Shown: positions 11,226 to 24,686, counted from the first letter of the stretch. The stretch is 64,000 nt of DNA from Caprella mutica (GCA_947561585.1 CANNZV010003227.1:46940-110939), one strand, 5' to 3'. Notes: generated from the letters alone by a model not told the origin. A program made the numbers and translations.

Positions 11226-12560
11226 TAAATAGTTAGTAGTTACATTGAAAGATGCATACAATTAAAAAGAAATGATAAAAACCTGTTTCATAAACGTTGC
11301 ATGTGGAACACAAAAATGTAGGTTATCTACAAATTTCCTATTGAAACTCTTTCAAACTATCGATTCAGGAACATATATACATCATGTATAGAATTTAGGA
11401 CTAAGCTGTGTATTTCCGTACAAATAATTTTATATATTTCTTATATTTTATGGAATGACTAATTAAGTTTCTGCATCTACCTATACACTGCATGAGTATA
11501 ACCCACGTATTTTATCATTTGAAAAAAAAAAAAGATTAGATACCAAACACTAGATAAAAAGACCAGATAAAATAAAATAATATTAGATTTCTAGAAAAGA
11601 GAAACCATATATTTCAAATGTACTCTTCGTTTTCATAATCCTAATTTTAGTTTTTTTCGCTTCTCTGATTTAAAAAAAATAATTATAGTAGATAAAATTA
11701 TTTTCATTATGCTAAATGAAGTCAACCAATCAGCTAAGATTGACTCTTCTCCAACTTTTTATTTCCAATTATTATGTAACTAATTAATAACTATCTAACA
11801 GTATAGTTCGGATCTATTTCCTTCTTGTTTTTAATGGAAAAATAGTGTCTTTGAAAAAAAGAGAAATCAATACTTAATTAATTCAGAAATATACGAAATC
11901 CTTATACGAAAGTCAAAGATAAGTGTTTACGAAATTATTTTTTGTCAGTTTACTAATTTCCCATTTCCATAAATAAACTAATTGTAATGCTTGCAAATAT
12001 TTTAAAATTGGTAGGTGTACACAATTCCAAATGAAAGCAAATTATAAAACTGTGATTTGCGAAAGTAGCACAACATGCATATTGAAGATTTACTCGATAA
12101 AATATTATTTCCTAATCATAGTAACTTTCCTTTTAGTATGATATTGACATATATCTTTTCAAATATTTTTCTTATTAAACAATGTTTACCGTGTCGATCG
12201 TCGTAATCATTCTTGAAGTATGAGATGGGCATGTGAAACAACTGTGGGATACAGGTAGGCTGGAGTGAAGAATGGATGTAAGTTTGTCTCAGAATTATAA
12301 ATAAATTTAAGTTACCTGTTTCTTCCCATGCTGAAAGGATGATAGTTAATCTCCAGTGAACGGCTTTCGTTAACTGTAATCCCTTGAAATCTGAAGCTAA
12401 TCCATGCTGCCGTCACTCAAACTTGACCCATCAATGACATAAATCATTTTTCATAGGTATATGAAAAATTTAAACAATAGAGATAGTTTAAAATTTTGTA
12501 ACGGTTTCTGAACAGCTTGTAAATTTTGAAAAAATCTTTCATTTTAAAGGTCATGTTCAT

Positions 12561-12775
12561 CCACTTAGGGATGGACTCTTACGGTGAAGAACCTTCATAC
12601 AATATCTATTTACAGTCAATACAAATAATATTCCACTAGGGATGAACTCTTACGGTGAAGAACCTTCATACAATACCTAGTTACAGTCAGTACAAATAAT
12701 ATTTCCCTAGGGATGGAATCCTATGGCCAAGAACCTACATGAATATCTACTTTCTATCAGTTTATATTTTGGAAA
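12561..12775. repeat. 71-bp satellite, small outlying block
   Basis: About three diverged copies of the satellite whose main array starts at 14834. They share CTAGGGATGAACTCTTACGG and AATAATATTCC; the third copy is the most decayed (CTATGGCCAAGAACC). Confidence 0.85.
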
Positions 12776-14833
12776 ATGTGGCAACCTCTTCTTCCTATTA
12801 GGATTAAGTATCTTCCTTATTGACTCATGAACAAATTAACAATGATCCTCTGTTGTATTTCGAAATCTCCTGTGTCCTAAGCCCGTTTTGTCTTTCTTGG
12901 GTATGACCAACTTTCGACATGAGCATTTGTTTGGTAAGGTCACTTTTCGTCTGTCTTTTCCTTAGAAAATGTGCGTTGTGTGAACGCCGAAAAAGAATGC
13001 ATACATCAAAATCAAGTGTAACAGAGACATAATCTTGATGGATTGGCATTTTGGAATTCGTCAAAAATTTGACAAAGTGTGTTTTGGTATTTGGAAACAG
13101 TGCTTGTTACGCTTATTACTGGTAATGTGTGTGTGATTAGAGGAAATCCTTCATTAGTTATGCTTGTAAGATTAATCTTCTAGCAATTCTGATCGTTGAG
13201 GGTTCTGTTAGTATTTTATTTTGAATTTGACTACTTCGCTTATCACTTCATACTATTATTTTTCTAATTACTGCAATGCAAAATCCAAATCTCAATATGC
13301 ATATCTATATCTTTCGATATGTGATCACTGCTTTGATTTTTTAAATCCTAACTGTGCGATTTCACAGAATATTACGTAAGAGGTATAAAACTTGTACCGA
13401 CAATTTCTAATAGTACAATAATTATGATTCACAAAACTCTATGTTGTTGAAGCATTAATTTACCATAGTGTTAGGTAATATCAAAAGTAGCTACGTTTAT
13501 TTTTAAAATTAAATCCACTCATTCATATGATGAAAGAACGAAGATTTAAAGTAATTTAGTACTACCTAGTGTATTCCTTGCTGGTATTGGTCAACTTCAT
13601 TCAATAAAATATTGAAAATACAAACTATAGATTTGTTACAGTTATACCAAAGTATTTAGACTATAATAAATCTACATGCATGTTAAAAGTAGGTTCCATT
13701 CTGCAAAATAAAAAAATCGGAAGAAATTTGGAAATTTTAGCTATCTCCAATTTTCTAAAGCTGCTCTGTGTGTCCCGAACACAAGAGGTGTTCTTAGATG
13801 CCGGTAGGCTCAAAACAGAAGAAAGATGGTCAGGTGAGGTGTGTTTGGAGACATACCAGTCGTCATGACTGACTAATTTTCAACAATGAATATTAATTAA
13901 ATGAGACAATAGTGTTCTAGAGAGGTCATCACGAATAATGATTTATGTGTGTTGTCCTGTGTTTCTGGGTGTCAGCCTATTATCCTCCACATTAACGGGA
14001 TTTTCTATTTTCTTTTTTTTTTGTGAATGACAAGTGGAGTCACTTCACACGGTGATAAATACTCGTTCGCATAGATTAATGTTTTGACATGATTTTATAT
14101 GTTCGATATCAATATTATCTGTTCTATACCTAATTATTTGACAGTTATAGTAAACGAAATTAGATTCAAACTGGAGATTACTGTATGACTTGAACCATAA
14201 AATATGAACTTGCGTGACCACCAATTAAACTGATTAGATGTAAAATTGATCATAACCTCAGTTAATGACGCATTGTCATTAATATATTTTAAGTTTTTTC
14301 TACCTATTACATTTCCGAAAATTTATGTATCATATACGTTATTATACATAAGTATATGTAGGTATGCTTACCTACTTTGGTAGACTAAAGATTTCAACTT
14401 CCGGTGAAACAATTTCTCATATTGGTTTTCATCTTCCAGCATCTATGAAAATCAAAATTCTTAAAAATACGTTTGATCATCACAAACATAGAAAAGTTCT
14501 CACGTATGTTTGACCAAAGGAGAACACACACGTGTTCACCTGATGTTCATATTAGTGTCCTACCTAATCCCTTCAAAGGGACACAGGGTATAGGACTTAA
14601 GATGTTTGCTAATCTTAAGAAGATGATCACCATCACCCACCATCAAATCTAGAGCGATTAATGGTAAATAAATAATATAGAAGTATCTGATTTTTTTAGA
14701 ATTAGGAAGCAATATCAGTGATTTTGCTGATAGAAATATTTTGAACAGTTTGCGATTATTACAGAACAATTTTTAGTAAAATTATAATAGAAGGTTTGGA
14801 TATACTATACTAACTCGACTCTGTATGAATATA
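12776..14833. other. Unique intergenic sequence
   Basis: AT-rich, with no array or MITE that I can recognise. The short open frames here have no recognisable protein similarity. Confidence 0.5.
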
Positions 14834-17024
14834 CAAATAATATTCCACTAGGGATGAACTCTTACGGTGAAGAACATTCATACAATATCTATTTACAGTC
14901 AACACAAATAATATTCCACTAGGGATGAACTCTTACGGTGAAGAACATTCATACAATATCTATTTACAGTCAACACAAATAATATTCCACTAGGGATGAA
15001 CTCTTTCGGTGAAGAACATTCATACAATATCTATTTACAGTCAATACAAATAATATTCCACTAGGGATGAACTCTTACGGTGAAGAACATTCATACAATA
15101 TGTATTTACAGTCAACACAAATAATATTCCACTAGGGATGAACTCTTTCGGTGAAGAACATTCATACAATATCTATTTACAGTCAATACAAATAATATTC
15201 CACTAGGGATGAACTCTTTCGGTGGAGAACATTCATACAATATCTATTTACAGTCAATACAAATAATATTCCACTAGGAATGAACTCTTACGGTGAAGAA
15301 CATTCATACAACATCTATTTTCAGTCAATACAAATAATATTCCACTAGGGATGAACTCTTACGGTGAAGAACATTCATACAATATGTATTTACAGTCAAC
15401 ACAAATAATATTCCACTAGGGATGAACTCTTTCGGTGAAGAACATTCATACAATATCTATTTACAGTCAATACAAATAATATTCCACTAGGGATGAACTC
15501 TTACGGTGAAGAACATTCATACAATATGTATTTACAGTCAACACAAATAATATTCCACTAGGGATGAACTCTTACGGTGAAGAACATTCATACAATATCT
15601 ATTTACAGTCAATACAAATAATATTCCACTAGGGATGAACTCTTTCGGTGGAGAACATTCATACAATATCTATTTACAGTCAATACAAATAATATTCCAC
15701 TAGGAATGAACTCTTACGGTGAAGAACATTCATACAACATCTATTTTCAGTCAATACAAATAATATTCCACTAGGGATGAACTCTTACGGTGAAGAACAT
15801 TCATACAATATGTATTTACAGTCAACACAAATAATATTCCACTAGGGATGAACTCTTACGGTGAAGAACATTCATACAATATCTATTTACAGTCAATACA
15901 AATAATATTCCACTAGGGATGAACTCTTTCGGTGGAGAACATTCATACAATATCTATTTACAGTCAATACAAATAATATTCCACTAGGGATGAACTCTTT
16001 CGGTGGAGAACATTCATACAATATCTATTTACAGTCAATACAAATAATATTCCACTAGGAATGAACTCTTACGGTGAAGAACATTCATACAACATCTATT
16101 TTCAGTCAATACAAATAATATTCCACTAGGGATGAACTCTTACGGTGAAGAACATTCATACAATATGTATTTACAGTCAACACAAATAATATTCCACTAG
16201 GGATGAACTCTTTCGGTGAAGAACATTCATACAATATCTATTTACAGTCAATACAAATAATATTCCACTAGGGATGAACTCTTACGGTGAAGAACATTCA
16301 TACAATATGTATTTACAGTCAACACAAATAATATTCCACTAGGGATGAACTCTTACGGTGAAGAACATTCATACAATATCTATTTACAGTCAATACAAAT
16401 AATATTCCACTAGGGATGAACTCTTTCGGTGGAGAACATTCATACAATATCTATTTACAGTCAATACAAATAATATTCCACTAGGAATGAACTCTTACGG
16501 TGAAGAACATTCATACAACATCTATTTTCAGTCAATACAAATAATATTCCACTAGGGATGAACTCTTACGGTGAAGAACATTCATACAATATGTATTTAC
16601 AGTCAACACAAATAATATTCCACTAGGGATGAACTCTTACGGTGAAGAACATTCATACAATATCTATTTACAGTCAATACAAATAATATTCCACTAGGGA
16701 TGAACTCTTTCGGTGGAGAACATTCATACAATATCTATTTACAGTCAATACAAATAATATTCCACTAGGAATGAACTCTTACGGTGAAGAACATTCATAC
16801 AACATCTATTTTCAGTCAATACAAATAATATTCCACTAGGGATGAACTCTCACGGTGAAGAACATTCATACAATATGTATTTACAGTCAATACAAATAAT
16901 ATTCCACTAGGGATGAACTCTTTCGGTGGAGAACATTCATACAATATCTATTTACAGTCAACACAAATAATATTCCACTAGGGATGAACTCTTACGGTGA
17001 AGAACATTCATACAATATCTATTT
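14834..17024. repeat. 71-bp satellite, about 31 copies
   Basis: Exact 71-base period, for example CAAATAATATTCCACTAGGG at 14834 and 14905. Copies fall into a few variants: TACGGTGAAG, TTCGGTGAAG or TTCGGTGGAG; TATCTATTT or TATGTATTT; and a marked variant with AGGAATGAACT and CATCTATTTTC at about units 7, 13, 18, 24 and 28. The order of variants repeats, which shows a higher-order structure. Confidence 0.97.
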
Positions 17025-17707
17025 ATTTATTTGTACTAAAATTGATTATTCTCAATTTTTTCTTAATTACCTTTGTTTTTATAGTTTTTTATTTACCAAT
17101 TTAGATTCATAATACATTACTCATTTTTAGAATCTTTTCCAATAGTTAATAGATAGAGGCTATTAAATCCCCCCCCCCTCCGTAATCACTGCAACTACCC
17201 CCAGGTTGACGATAACTCTCCCTTTTATTGAGCTAACTTTGCACTGACATTAAATTTCCCCTCAGATTTTAAAATAGGCCTCACCTACTCATAGTCTGCT
17301 GTCAGCCGTACGCCTCATAATCCGAGTACGGGGGAGTGTCTCGCTCGATAACCGGTGAGTCGGGAGTCACAATTAATGGTGACGATAACCGGTGAGTCGG
17401 GAGTCACAATGATGGTTAAAAAAGATGGTGAATTGATATTGCAATTGAATGAATTAAATGATCATTCGATTTTTATAATTTTCATTTTTTTGATAATATT
17501 GATTATAATTGACTAGATATATAGAATAATGATTAACTCGTTATCGTTCAGAAAATGGTTTTTCATTTGTAGTTTAAGAGAGTGATCTAGAAAAATAATT
17601 ATCAAATAATCTAATTTTGGTTTCAATTAATACATTCTCAGTTCAATGCTTCTAGATACTTTCTATGAATTAAAAAAAACATCTATTTTCCCTATCGGTA
17701 ATTAGGA
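17025..17707. other. Intergenic spacer
   Basis: AT-rich, with a C-tract (about 17168-17177) and GC-richer sequence at 17270-17410 that includes a short direct repeat listed separately. No gene seen. Confidence 0.5.
17345..17412. repeat. 38-bp direct repeat, two copies
   Basis: CGATAACCGGTGAGTCGGGA recurs at 17345 and 17383, each followed by GTCACAATTAATGG or GTCACAATGATGG. Confidence 0.9.
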
Positions 17708-17896
17708 TAGGTACCGCATTATTGGACAGTTCCACACTTTCGATCTTGCTCAAACTTTATATTTTAATCGGTATCCATGATACCTGCAGGTATCATGGAT
17801 ACCAATTAAAATAAAAGTTAAATAATAATTATCATATAAATTTATTCTCACATGATCGAAAATGTGAAACCGTACGATAACTCGGAACTTACCCTA
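17708..17896. mobile_element. GGGTAAG MITE with central palindrome
   Basis: The left arm is partly changed (TAGGTACCGCATTATTGGAC). The right arm is well kept, ending CGATAACTCGGAACTTACCC then TA. The central palindrome is intact at about 17772-17805. Confidence 0.85.
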
Positions 17897-18246
17897 TTGA
17901 CTTACACTCTCAGCCAAATCTTCAGATAGATCACTAATCATTTACTCATTTAACTTGACAGTTTTCGAGTGGTAGAGTTATTATAGAGTAGTGATAACAT
18001 CTAACTGAGAGGAGAAAGAAATGGCTTTTCAGTGAGGGTTTTTCACGAAGGGCTTTTTCATTAAATAAAAGTGACTTTTCTAGTTATTAATTCCATGTTA
18101 TAACCCATCCCTATTGTTTACTTATAATCATAATATTTATATACCCATTACACACGCACACACACACACACATGATGAATATTAAATGCATTTGTTAATA
18201 GGTAATCACTTAAAATGAATGCATTTCATTTTCTAATTTATGTTGA

Positions 18247-18406
18247 TAGGGTATGTTTCGAGTTATCGGACAGTTCCACATTTACGATCATATAAGAAAA
18301 AGAATATAATAATTATTATTTATCTCGTAATTGAAATTAGTATAAAGTTATAAATAATGTATTTTTTCTAATATGATCACACACGATATAACTCGTAACT
18401 TACCCA
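18247..18406. mobile_element. GGGTAAG MITE, short form without palindrome
   Basis: Starts TAGGGTATGTTTCGAGTTAT and ends ATAACTCGTAACTTACCC. The 40-base AT-rich centre has no palindrome. A CA-repeat lies just upstream (about 18154-18171). Confidence 0.8.
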
Positions 18407-18733
18407 ATTATTGATGTGCAGTATCTATATGTTTAATAGCTGTGTACGGTGATTGGGTACTTGCCCTATAGTTTGCTTCGTACTATTCTAAAATAAATAT
18501 TTTATTCATAGGCTTTTGTCATAAAATAAAAATTAAATAAAAATTAATAGAACTACAAACTAAAAATACAACCCCCCCCCCAGTTTATCACCCACCCCTA
18601 CTTTTATCTCCCCCATCTCTCTCTCTCTCCCCCCATGGGGTGTCACAGGCCCCTCTCAGTCGTGTGCCTGACACTGCTACTGAATAACACTAATCAGACT
18701 ACTGTCTTATCAGGCCCAGCACAGGTCTGTAAC
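18407..18733. other. Spacer with C-rich tracts
   Basis: A C-tract at about 18573-18581, a CT-repeat near 18613-18630, and GC-richer sequence up to the 62-bp array. No gene seen. Confidence 0.5.
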
Positions 18734-19508
18734 TAGGATACAGTATCCTCTATCTGGGATACAGTTCAGGATACTGTTTGTATAGTCAGTAGCCGCTTGC
18801 TCTGGAATTACGCATCTAGGATACAGTTTAGGATACTCTTTGTATAGTCAGTAGCCGCTTGCTCTGGAATTACGCATCTTGGATACAGTTTAGGATACTC
18901 TTTGTATAGTCGGTAGCCGCTTGCTCTGGAATTGCGTATCTGGGATACAGTTTAGGATACTCTTTGTATAGTCAGTAGCCGCTTGCTCTGGAATTACGCA
19001 TCTTGGATACAGTTTAGGATACTCTTTGTATAGTCAGTAGCCGCTTGCTCTGGAATTGCGTATCTGGGATACAGTTTAGGATACTCTTTGTTTAGTCAGT
19101 AGCCGCTTGCTCTGGAATTACGCATCTTGGATACAGTTTAGGATACTCTTTGTATAGTCAGTAGCCGCTTGCTCTGGAATTGCGTATCTGGGATACAGTT
19201 TAGGATACTCTTTGTTTAGTCAGTAGCCGCTTGCTCTGGAATTACGTATCTGGGATACAGTTTAGGATACTCTTTGTATAGTCAGTAGCCGCTTGCTCTG
19301 GAATTACGTATCTGGGATACAGTTTAGGATACTCTTTGTATAGTCAGTAGCCGCTTGCTCTGGAATTGCGTATCTGGGATACAGTTTAGGATACTCTTTG
19401 TATAGTCAGTAGCCGCTTGCTCTGGAATTACGTATCTGGGATACAGTTTAGGATACTCTTTGTATAGTCAGTAGCCGCTTGCTCTGGAATTACGTATCTA
19501 GGATACTC
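18734..19508. repeat. 62-bp satellite, about 12 copies
   Basis: Period 62 (TTTAGGATACTCTTTGTATA recurs at 19261 and 19323). Most units contain GTATCTGGGATAC, a dyad with a 3-base centre; others read GCATCTTGGATAC. The array is preceded by AGGATACAGTATCCT (about 18736), a perfect palindrome. Confidence 0.97.
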
Positions 19509-19830
19509 ATTAGATTATCTTTTTGTTTTAATTGACATTTGACGCTACTGTTAGAGTAGATAGAATAACACGAAATCTAAGAGGAAAAAATAAAACCTAC
19601 GAGCCTATACCTAATACAAATAAATATAGCTGTTACGTATTTACAATATTATTAATATAACATTTGTAACTTTGATACTACTCGTTACTGTATCTAGATG
19701 TTTCCCAGGTTTCTATTGTAACACTCACTCTAACTCCTCGATACTGAATTGAGCTGTCGCGGAATGCATCCAAGATACCGACTGCATGGTATATAAGATA
19801 ATGACTCATACCATTTTTTAGAATAAAATT

Positions 19831-22088
19831 TATCTATTTTCATTAAAAGCTACCTATTTCCATTAAAAGGCTACCTATTTTCATTAAAAGCTACCTATAT
19901 CCATTAAAAGCTACCTATTTCCATTAAAAGGCTACCTATTTTCATTAAAAGCTACCTATATCCATTAAAAGCTACCTATTTCCATTAAAAGCTACCTATT
20001 TCCATTAAAAGCTACCTATTTCTATTTAAAAGTTACTTATTTCCATTAAAAAGCTACCTATTTCCATTAAAAGGCTACCTATTTTCATTAAAAGCTACCT
20101 ATATCCATTAAAAGCTACCTATTTCCATTAAAAAGCTACCTATTTCTATTTAAAAGTTACTTATTTCCATTAAAAAGCTACCTATTTCCATTAAAAAGCT
20201 ACCTATTTCCATTAAAAGGCTACATATTTCCATTAAAAAGCTACCTATTTCCATTAAAAAGCTACCTATTTCCATTAAAAGCTACCTATTTCCATTAAAA
20301 AGCTTCCTATTTCTATTTAAAAGCTACCTATTTCCATTAAAAAGCTACCTATTTCTATTTAAAAGTTACCTATTTCCATTAAAAGGCTATCTATTTCCAT
20401 TAAAAAGCTACCTATTTCCATTAAAAGCTACCTATTTCCATTAAAAAGCTACCTATTTCCATTAAAAGCTACCTATTTCCATTAAAAAGCTACCTATTTC
20501 TATTTAAAAGTTACCTATTTCCATTAAAAAGCTACCTATTTCCATTAAAAGGCTATCTATTTCCATTAAAAAGCTACCTATTTCCATTAAAAGCTACCTA
20601 TTTCCATTAAAAAGCTACCTATTTCCATTAAAAGCTATCCATTTCCATTGAAAGCTACCTATTTCCATTAAAGGCTACCTATTTCCATTAAAAAGCTACC
20701 TATTTCCATTAAAAGCTACCTATTTCCATTAAAAAGCTACCTATTTCCATTAAAAGGCTATCTATTTCCATTAAAAAGCTACCTATTTCCATTAAAAGCT
20801 ACCTATTTCCATTAAAAAGCTACCTATTTCCATTAAAAGCTATCCATTTCCATTGAAAGCTACCTATTTCCATTAAAGGCTACCTATTTCCATTAAAAAG
20901 CTACCTATTTCCATTAAAAGCTACCTATTTCCATTAAAAAGCTACCTATTTCCATTAAAAGCTATCCATTTCCATTGAAAGCTACCTATTTCCATTAAAA
21001 ACCTGCCTCTTTCCATTAAAAAGCTGCCTATTTCCATTAAAAGCTACCTATTTCCATTAAAAAGCTACTTATTTCCATTAAAAGCTTCCTATTTCCATTA
21101 AAAAGCTACCTATTTCCAATAAACGCTACCTATTTCCATTATAAAACTACCTATTTCTATTTAAAAGTTACCTATTTCCATTAAAAAGCTACCTATTTCT
21201 ATTTAAAAGTTACCTATTTCCATTAAAAAGCTACCTATTTCCATTAAAAGCTACCTATTTCCATTAAAAGGCTATCTATTTCCATCAAAAAGCTACCTAT
21301 TTCCATTAAAAGCTACCTATTTCCATTAAAAGCTACCTATTTCCATTAAAAGCTACCTATTTCCATTAAAAAGCTACCTATTTCCATTAAAAGCTACCTA
21401 TTTCCATTAAAAGCTACCTATTTCCATTAAAAAGCTACCTATTTCCATTAAAAGCTACCCATTTCCATTGAAAGTTACCTATTTCCATTAAAAAGCTACC
21501 TATTTCCATTAAAAGCTACCCATTTCCATTGAAAGCTACCTATTTCCATTAAAAACCTGCCTCTTTCCATTAAAAAGCTGCCTATTTCCATTAAAAGCTA
21601 CCTATTTCCATTAAAAGCTACCTATTTCCATTAAAAAGCTACCTATTTCCATTAAAAGCTACCTATTTCCATTAAAAGCTACCTATTTCCATTAAAAAGC
21701 TACCTATTTCCATTAAAAGCTACCCATTTCCATTGAAAGTTACCTATTTCCATTAAAAAGCTACCTATTTCCATAAAAAGCTACCCATTTCCATTGAAAG
21801 CTACCTATTTCCATTAAAAACCTGCCTCTTTCCATTAAAAAGCTGCCTATTTCCATTAAAAGCTACCTATTTCCATTAAAAAGCTACTTATTTCCATTAA
21901 AAGCTTCCTATTTCCATTAAAAAGCTACCTATTTCCAATAAACGCTACCTATTTCCATTATAAAACTACCTATTTCCATTAAAAAGCTACCTATTTCCAT
22001 TAAGAAGTTACCTATTTCCATTAAAAAGCTACCTATTTCCATTAAAAAGTTACCAATTTCCATTAAAAAGTTACCTATTTCCATTAAA
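19831..22088. repeat. 20-22-bp satellite, over 100 copies
   Basis: Unit CTACCTATTTCCATTAAAAG with one or two extra A or G. A variant with TTTCTATTTAAAAGTTAC recurs, as do variants with GCTATCCATTTCCATTG and with ACCTGCCTCTTTCCATT. Blocks of variants appear more than once (for example near 20620, 20840 and 20960, and near 21540 and 21810), so segments have been copied as groups. Confidence 0.97.
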
Positions 22089-22326
22089 TTTAACATTGAC
22101 ACTATAATCTAACGATATAAACATTAAATCATGTTTTATTATTTTATTTTTCTCAGTCGCCTCGTGCTATCGAGCGCAGTAAATCATCGTTAAAATTCAC
22201 CACCGATCGCCGTGCGCGGGACAATGCATTTCGGAGAAAAAAATCTTATGGCTACATTTGTCGATGTCGAAAAAAAGATGTTGGTAGCATTTAATGGAGT
22301 TGAACATCGATTGTGGTGACCGGTAG
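22089..22326. other. Spacer before the gap-truncated MITE
   Basis: A short spacer with a CpG-containing patch (GATCGCCGTGCGCGGG near 22204). No gene seen. Confidence 0.4.
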
Positions 22327-22432
22327 TAGGGGTAGTTACGAGTTATAGGACAGTTTCAAATCTTCGATCGTATAAGAATTTTTTTATTATATAACTCTAT
22401 ATAGGTATCTTTGATTCCCGTAGGTTTTTTAT
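22327..22432. mobile_element. GGGTAAG MITE, left arm, cut by the gap
   Basis: The left arm reads TAGGGGTAGTTACGAGTTAT then GGACAGTTTCAAATCTTCGA. The sequence goes into unknown bases soon after GGTATCTTTGATTCCCGTAG, which is probably the beginning of a diverged central palindrome. Confidence 0.65.
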
Positions 22433-23402
22433 NNNNNNNNNNNNNNNNNNNNNNNNNNNNNNNNNNNNNNNNNNNNNNNNNNNNNNNNNNNNNNNNNNNN
22501 NNNNNNNNNNNNNNNNNNNNNNNNNNNNNNNNNNNNNNNNNNNNNNNNNNNNNNNNNNNNNNNNNNNNNNNNNNNNNNNNNNNNNNNNNNNNNNNNNNNN
22601 NNNNNNNNNNNNNNNNNNNNNNNNNNNNNNNNNNNNNNNNNNNNNNNNNNNNNNNNNNNNNNNNNNNNNNNNNNNNNNNNNNNNNNNNNNNNNNNNNNNN
22701 NNNNNNNNNNNNNNNNNNNNNNNNNNNNNNNNNNNNNNNNNNNNNNNNNNNNNNNNNNNNNNNNNNNNNNNNNNNNNNNNNNNNNNNNNNNNNNNNNNNN
22801 NNNNNNNNNNNNNNNNNNNNNNNNNNNNNNNNNNNNNNNNNNNNNNNNNNNNNNNNNNNNNNNNNNNNNNNNNNNNNNNNNNNNNNNNNNNNNNNNNNNN
22901 NNNNNNNNNNNNNNNNNNNNNNNNNNNNNNNNNNNNNNNNNNNNNNNNNNNNNNNNNNNNNNNNNNNNNNNNNNNNNNNNNNNNNNNNNNNNNNNNNNNN
23001 NNNNNNNNNNNNNNNNNNNNNNNNNNNNNNNNNNNNNNNNNNNNNNNNNNNNNNNNNNNNNNNNNNNNNNNNNNNNNNNNNNNNNNNNNNNNNNNNNNNN
23101 NNNNNNNNNNNNNNNNNNNNNNNNNNNNNNNNNNNNNNNNNNNNNNNNNNNNNNNNNNNNNNNNNNNNNNNNNNNNNNNNNNNNNNNNNNNNNNNNNNNN
23201 NNNNNNNNNNNNNNNNNNNNNNNNNNNNNNNNNNNNNNNNNNNNNNNNNNNNNNNNNNNNNNNNNNNNNNNNNNNNNNNNNNNNNNNNNNNNNNNNNNNN
23301 NNNNNNNNNNNNNNNNNNNNNNNNNNNNNNNNNNNNNNNNNNNNNNNNNNNNNNNNNNNNNNNNNNNNNNNNNNNNNNNNNNNNNNNNNNNNNNNNNNNN
23401 NN
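22433..23402. other. Assembly gap (970 N)
   Basis: A run of 970 undetermined bases. Open frames that cross it are artefacts. Confidence 1.
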
Positions 23403-24686
23403 CAACAGGAATAAATAAATGGGTGACGTCTGTTGTTGATATCGTGAACAGATGAAGATAGCACTGGGCATCTGGTTACATGATATAAAACCTATAAGAT
23501 GAGCTATGAATGGTTTAAGGAAACAGAAGAGTAATAAATTTGTAAATTCATACCAGTACCTATAAGCTAATTCTTGTTATTTAGTGGTCTTTTTAAAAGA
23601 AAATACCTACTTTGTTTATGAAGTAAATTGAGTATTTCTCTGAATTGCAATCCTTTTGAAAACCTAAAGTTTTCTATATTACATTTACAATAATTTTATC
23701 AAAACAATAATATTTTAGGTTTTAGGCTAGAGCTCGAATTTTGGTTAATATAAAAAAACTATGTTTTCTTTATAAAAATAAAAAAATCTTACAAATAGAT
23801 TTCCCGGAAGTAAATGTAGTTATACCACTATCATTATATGATTTAATACGTATATATATATATATAATGTACTATACTACTAATAAATAGAGTCTTGCAG
23901 TTTTAAAATCATCACAAATACACTTTTTTTTGACTGTACCAACATGCGTATCGTCATGTGGTTGAAAGCCAGTCTTCCTAAGTAGCCATGACTGCTACCT
24001 ATTTCGACCGCAAACAGTTGGTCTGTTTTCTGCTGTGTGGTGAGTGTGGTTGTTGCTGTTTGGGCCATCTTAGGCCCATGAAACGCCGCGTTTTCACTGC
24101 CCAGTTTACGCTTCTTCAATTAATCACGGTTAAATGAATGAAAAAAAAAATTGCAGTCTATACTAGCGTTTATACCGCCTTGCAAGCGGTTTAGGCTGTG
24201 TTAGCGCTCCTGAAGGCGTTAAAAACGCAGCATTTCATCTGCTTGTATAGAATGTTCTTAGGTCTATTCACTGTTAAAGATATTATTCAGAAAATTTAGA
24301 TCGAAGTAGATTTTTAAGACTAAACGACGTTGAAATTACAAAGGAATATGATATTTTCATTCCTGGAATTTTTTTAGAATTTTTTTTATTTTGAAACTAA
24401 TTCGATTTTTAATGGGTTGATATCTGCTAAGATGTTAACTGTTAATATACGGTATATTAGGAATTGTCTGTTAATGTAGTTTTAAAGTATACTAGAAACT
24501 AATAATATTGTAGGTTCTTCAGTATTTTCAACTAATTCACTGCGTGAACGATGTTAAATGTTCAAATTAACAGAAAATACTATGAATTCAATCACCAAGA
24601 GGAAATGGATTGTGCAACAACAAACATAAATCAATCGATAAAGAAAATTCCAATGGGACTATATCATCAGTCTGTACCTAGGCATT
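23403..24686. other. Mostly unique sequence
   Basis: AT-rich with a TA-repeat near 23850-23866. 23880-24119 contains a 79-codon open frame on the minus strand (starting MKKRKLGSENAAFHG) that I do not recognise; its end runs into simple sequence. A short hairpin element follows at 24157. Confidence 0.45.
24157..24251. mobile_element. Possible 95-bp hairpin MITE
   Basis: TCTATACTAGCGTTT at the left faces AAGCAGATGAAATGCTGCGT-type sequence read from the right, which starts TCTATACAAGC. GCGTT/AACGC pairs occur inside (AGCGTTTATACCGCC and GGCGTTAAAAACGC). No clear target duplication, so this is tentative. Confidence 0.35.

Larger units (their letters stand above)
9851..12560. other. Intergenic, upstream of Lim1
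   Basis: AT-rich sequence with no supported gene. 10490-10740 is GC-richer and includes a perfect 8-bp stem with a 7-base loop (10523-10545, ATCTAGGT/ACCTAGAT). A three-copy repeat and a hairpin MITE fragment are listed separately. 11230-12560 shows nothing further. Confidence 0.6.

Noticed and set aside
14834..17024. CRISPR-like regular repeats
   Set aside because: Units are head-to-tail with no unique spacers, and the genome is eukaryotic. The same applies to the 32-, 55- and 62-bp arrays.
22356..23471. Frames of over 330 codons around 22.4-23.4 kb
   Set aside because: They consist of undetermined bases in the assembly gap.
23880..24119. 79-codon minus-strand frame starting MKKRKLGSENAAFHG
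   Set aside because: No recognisable domain, and the end runs into low-complexity sequence. Not enough to call a gene.
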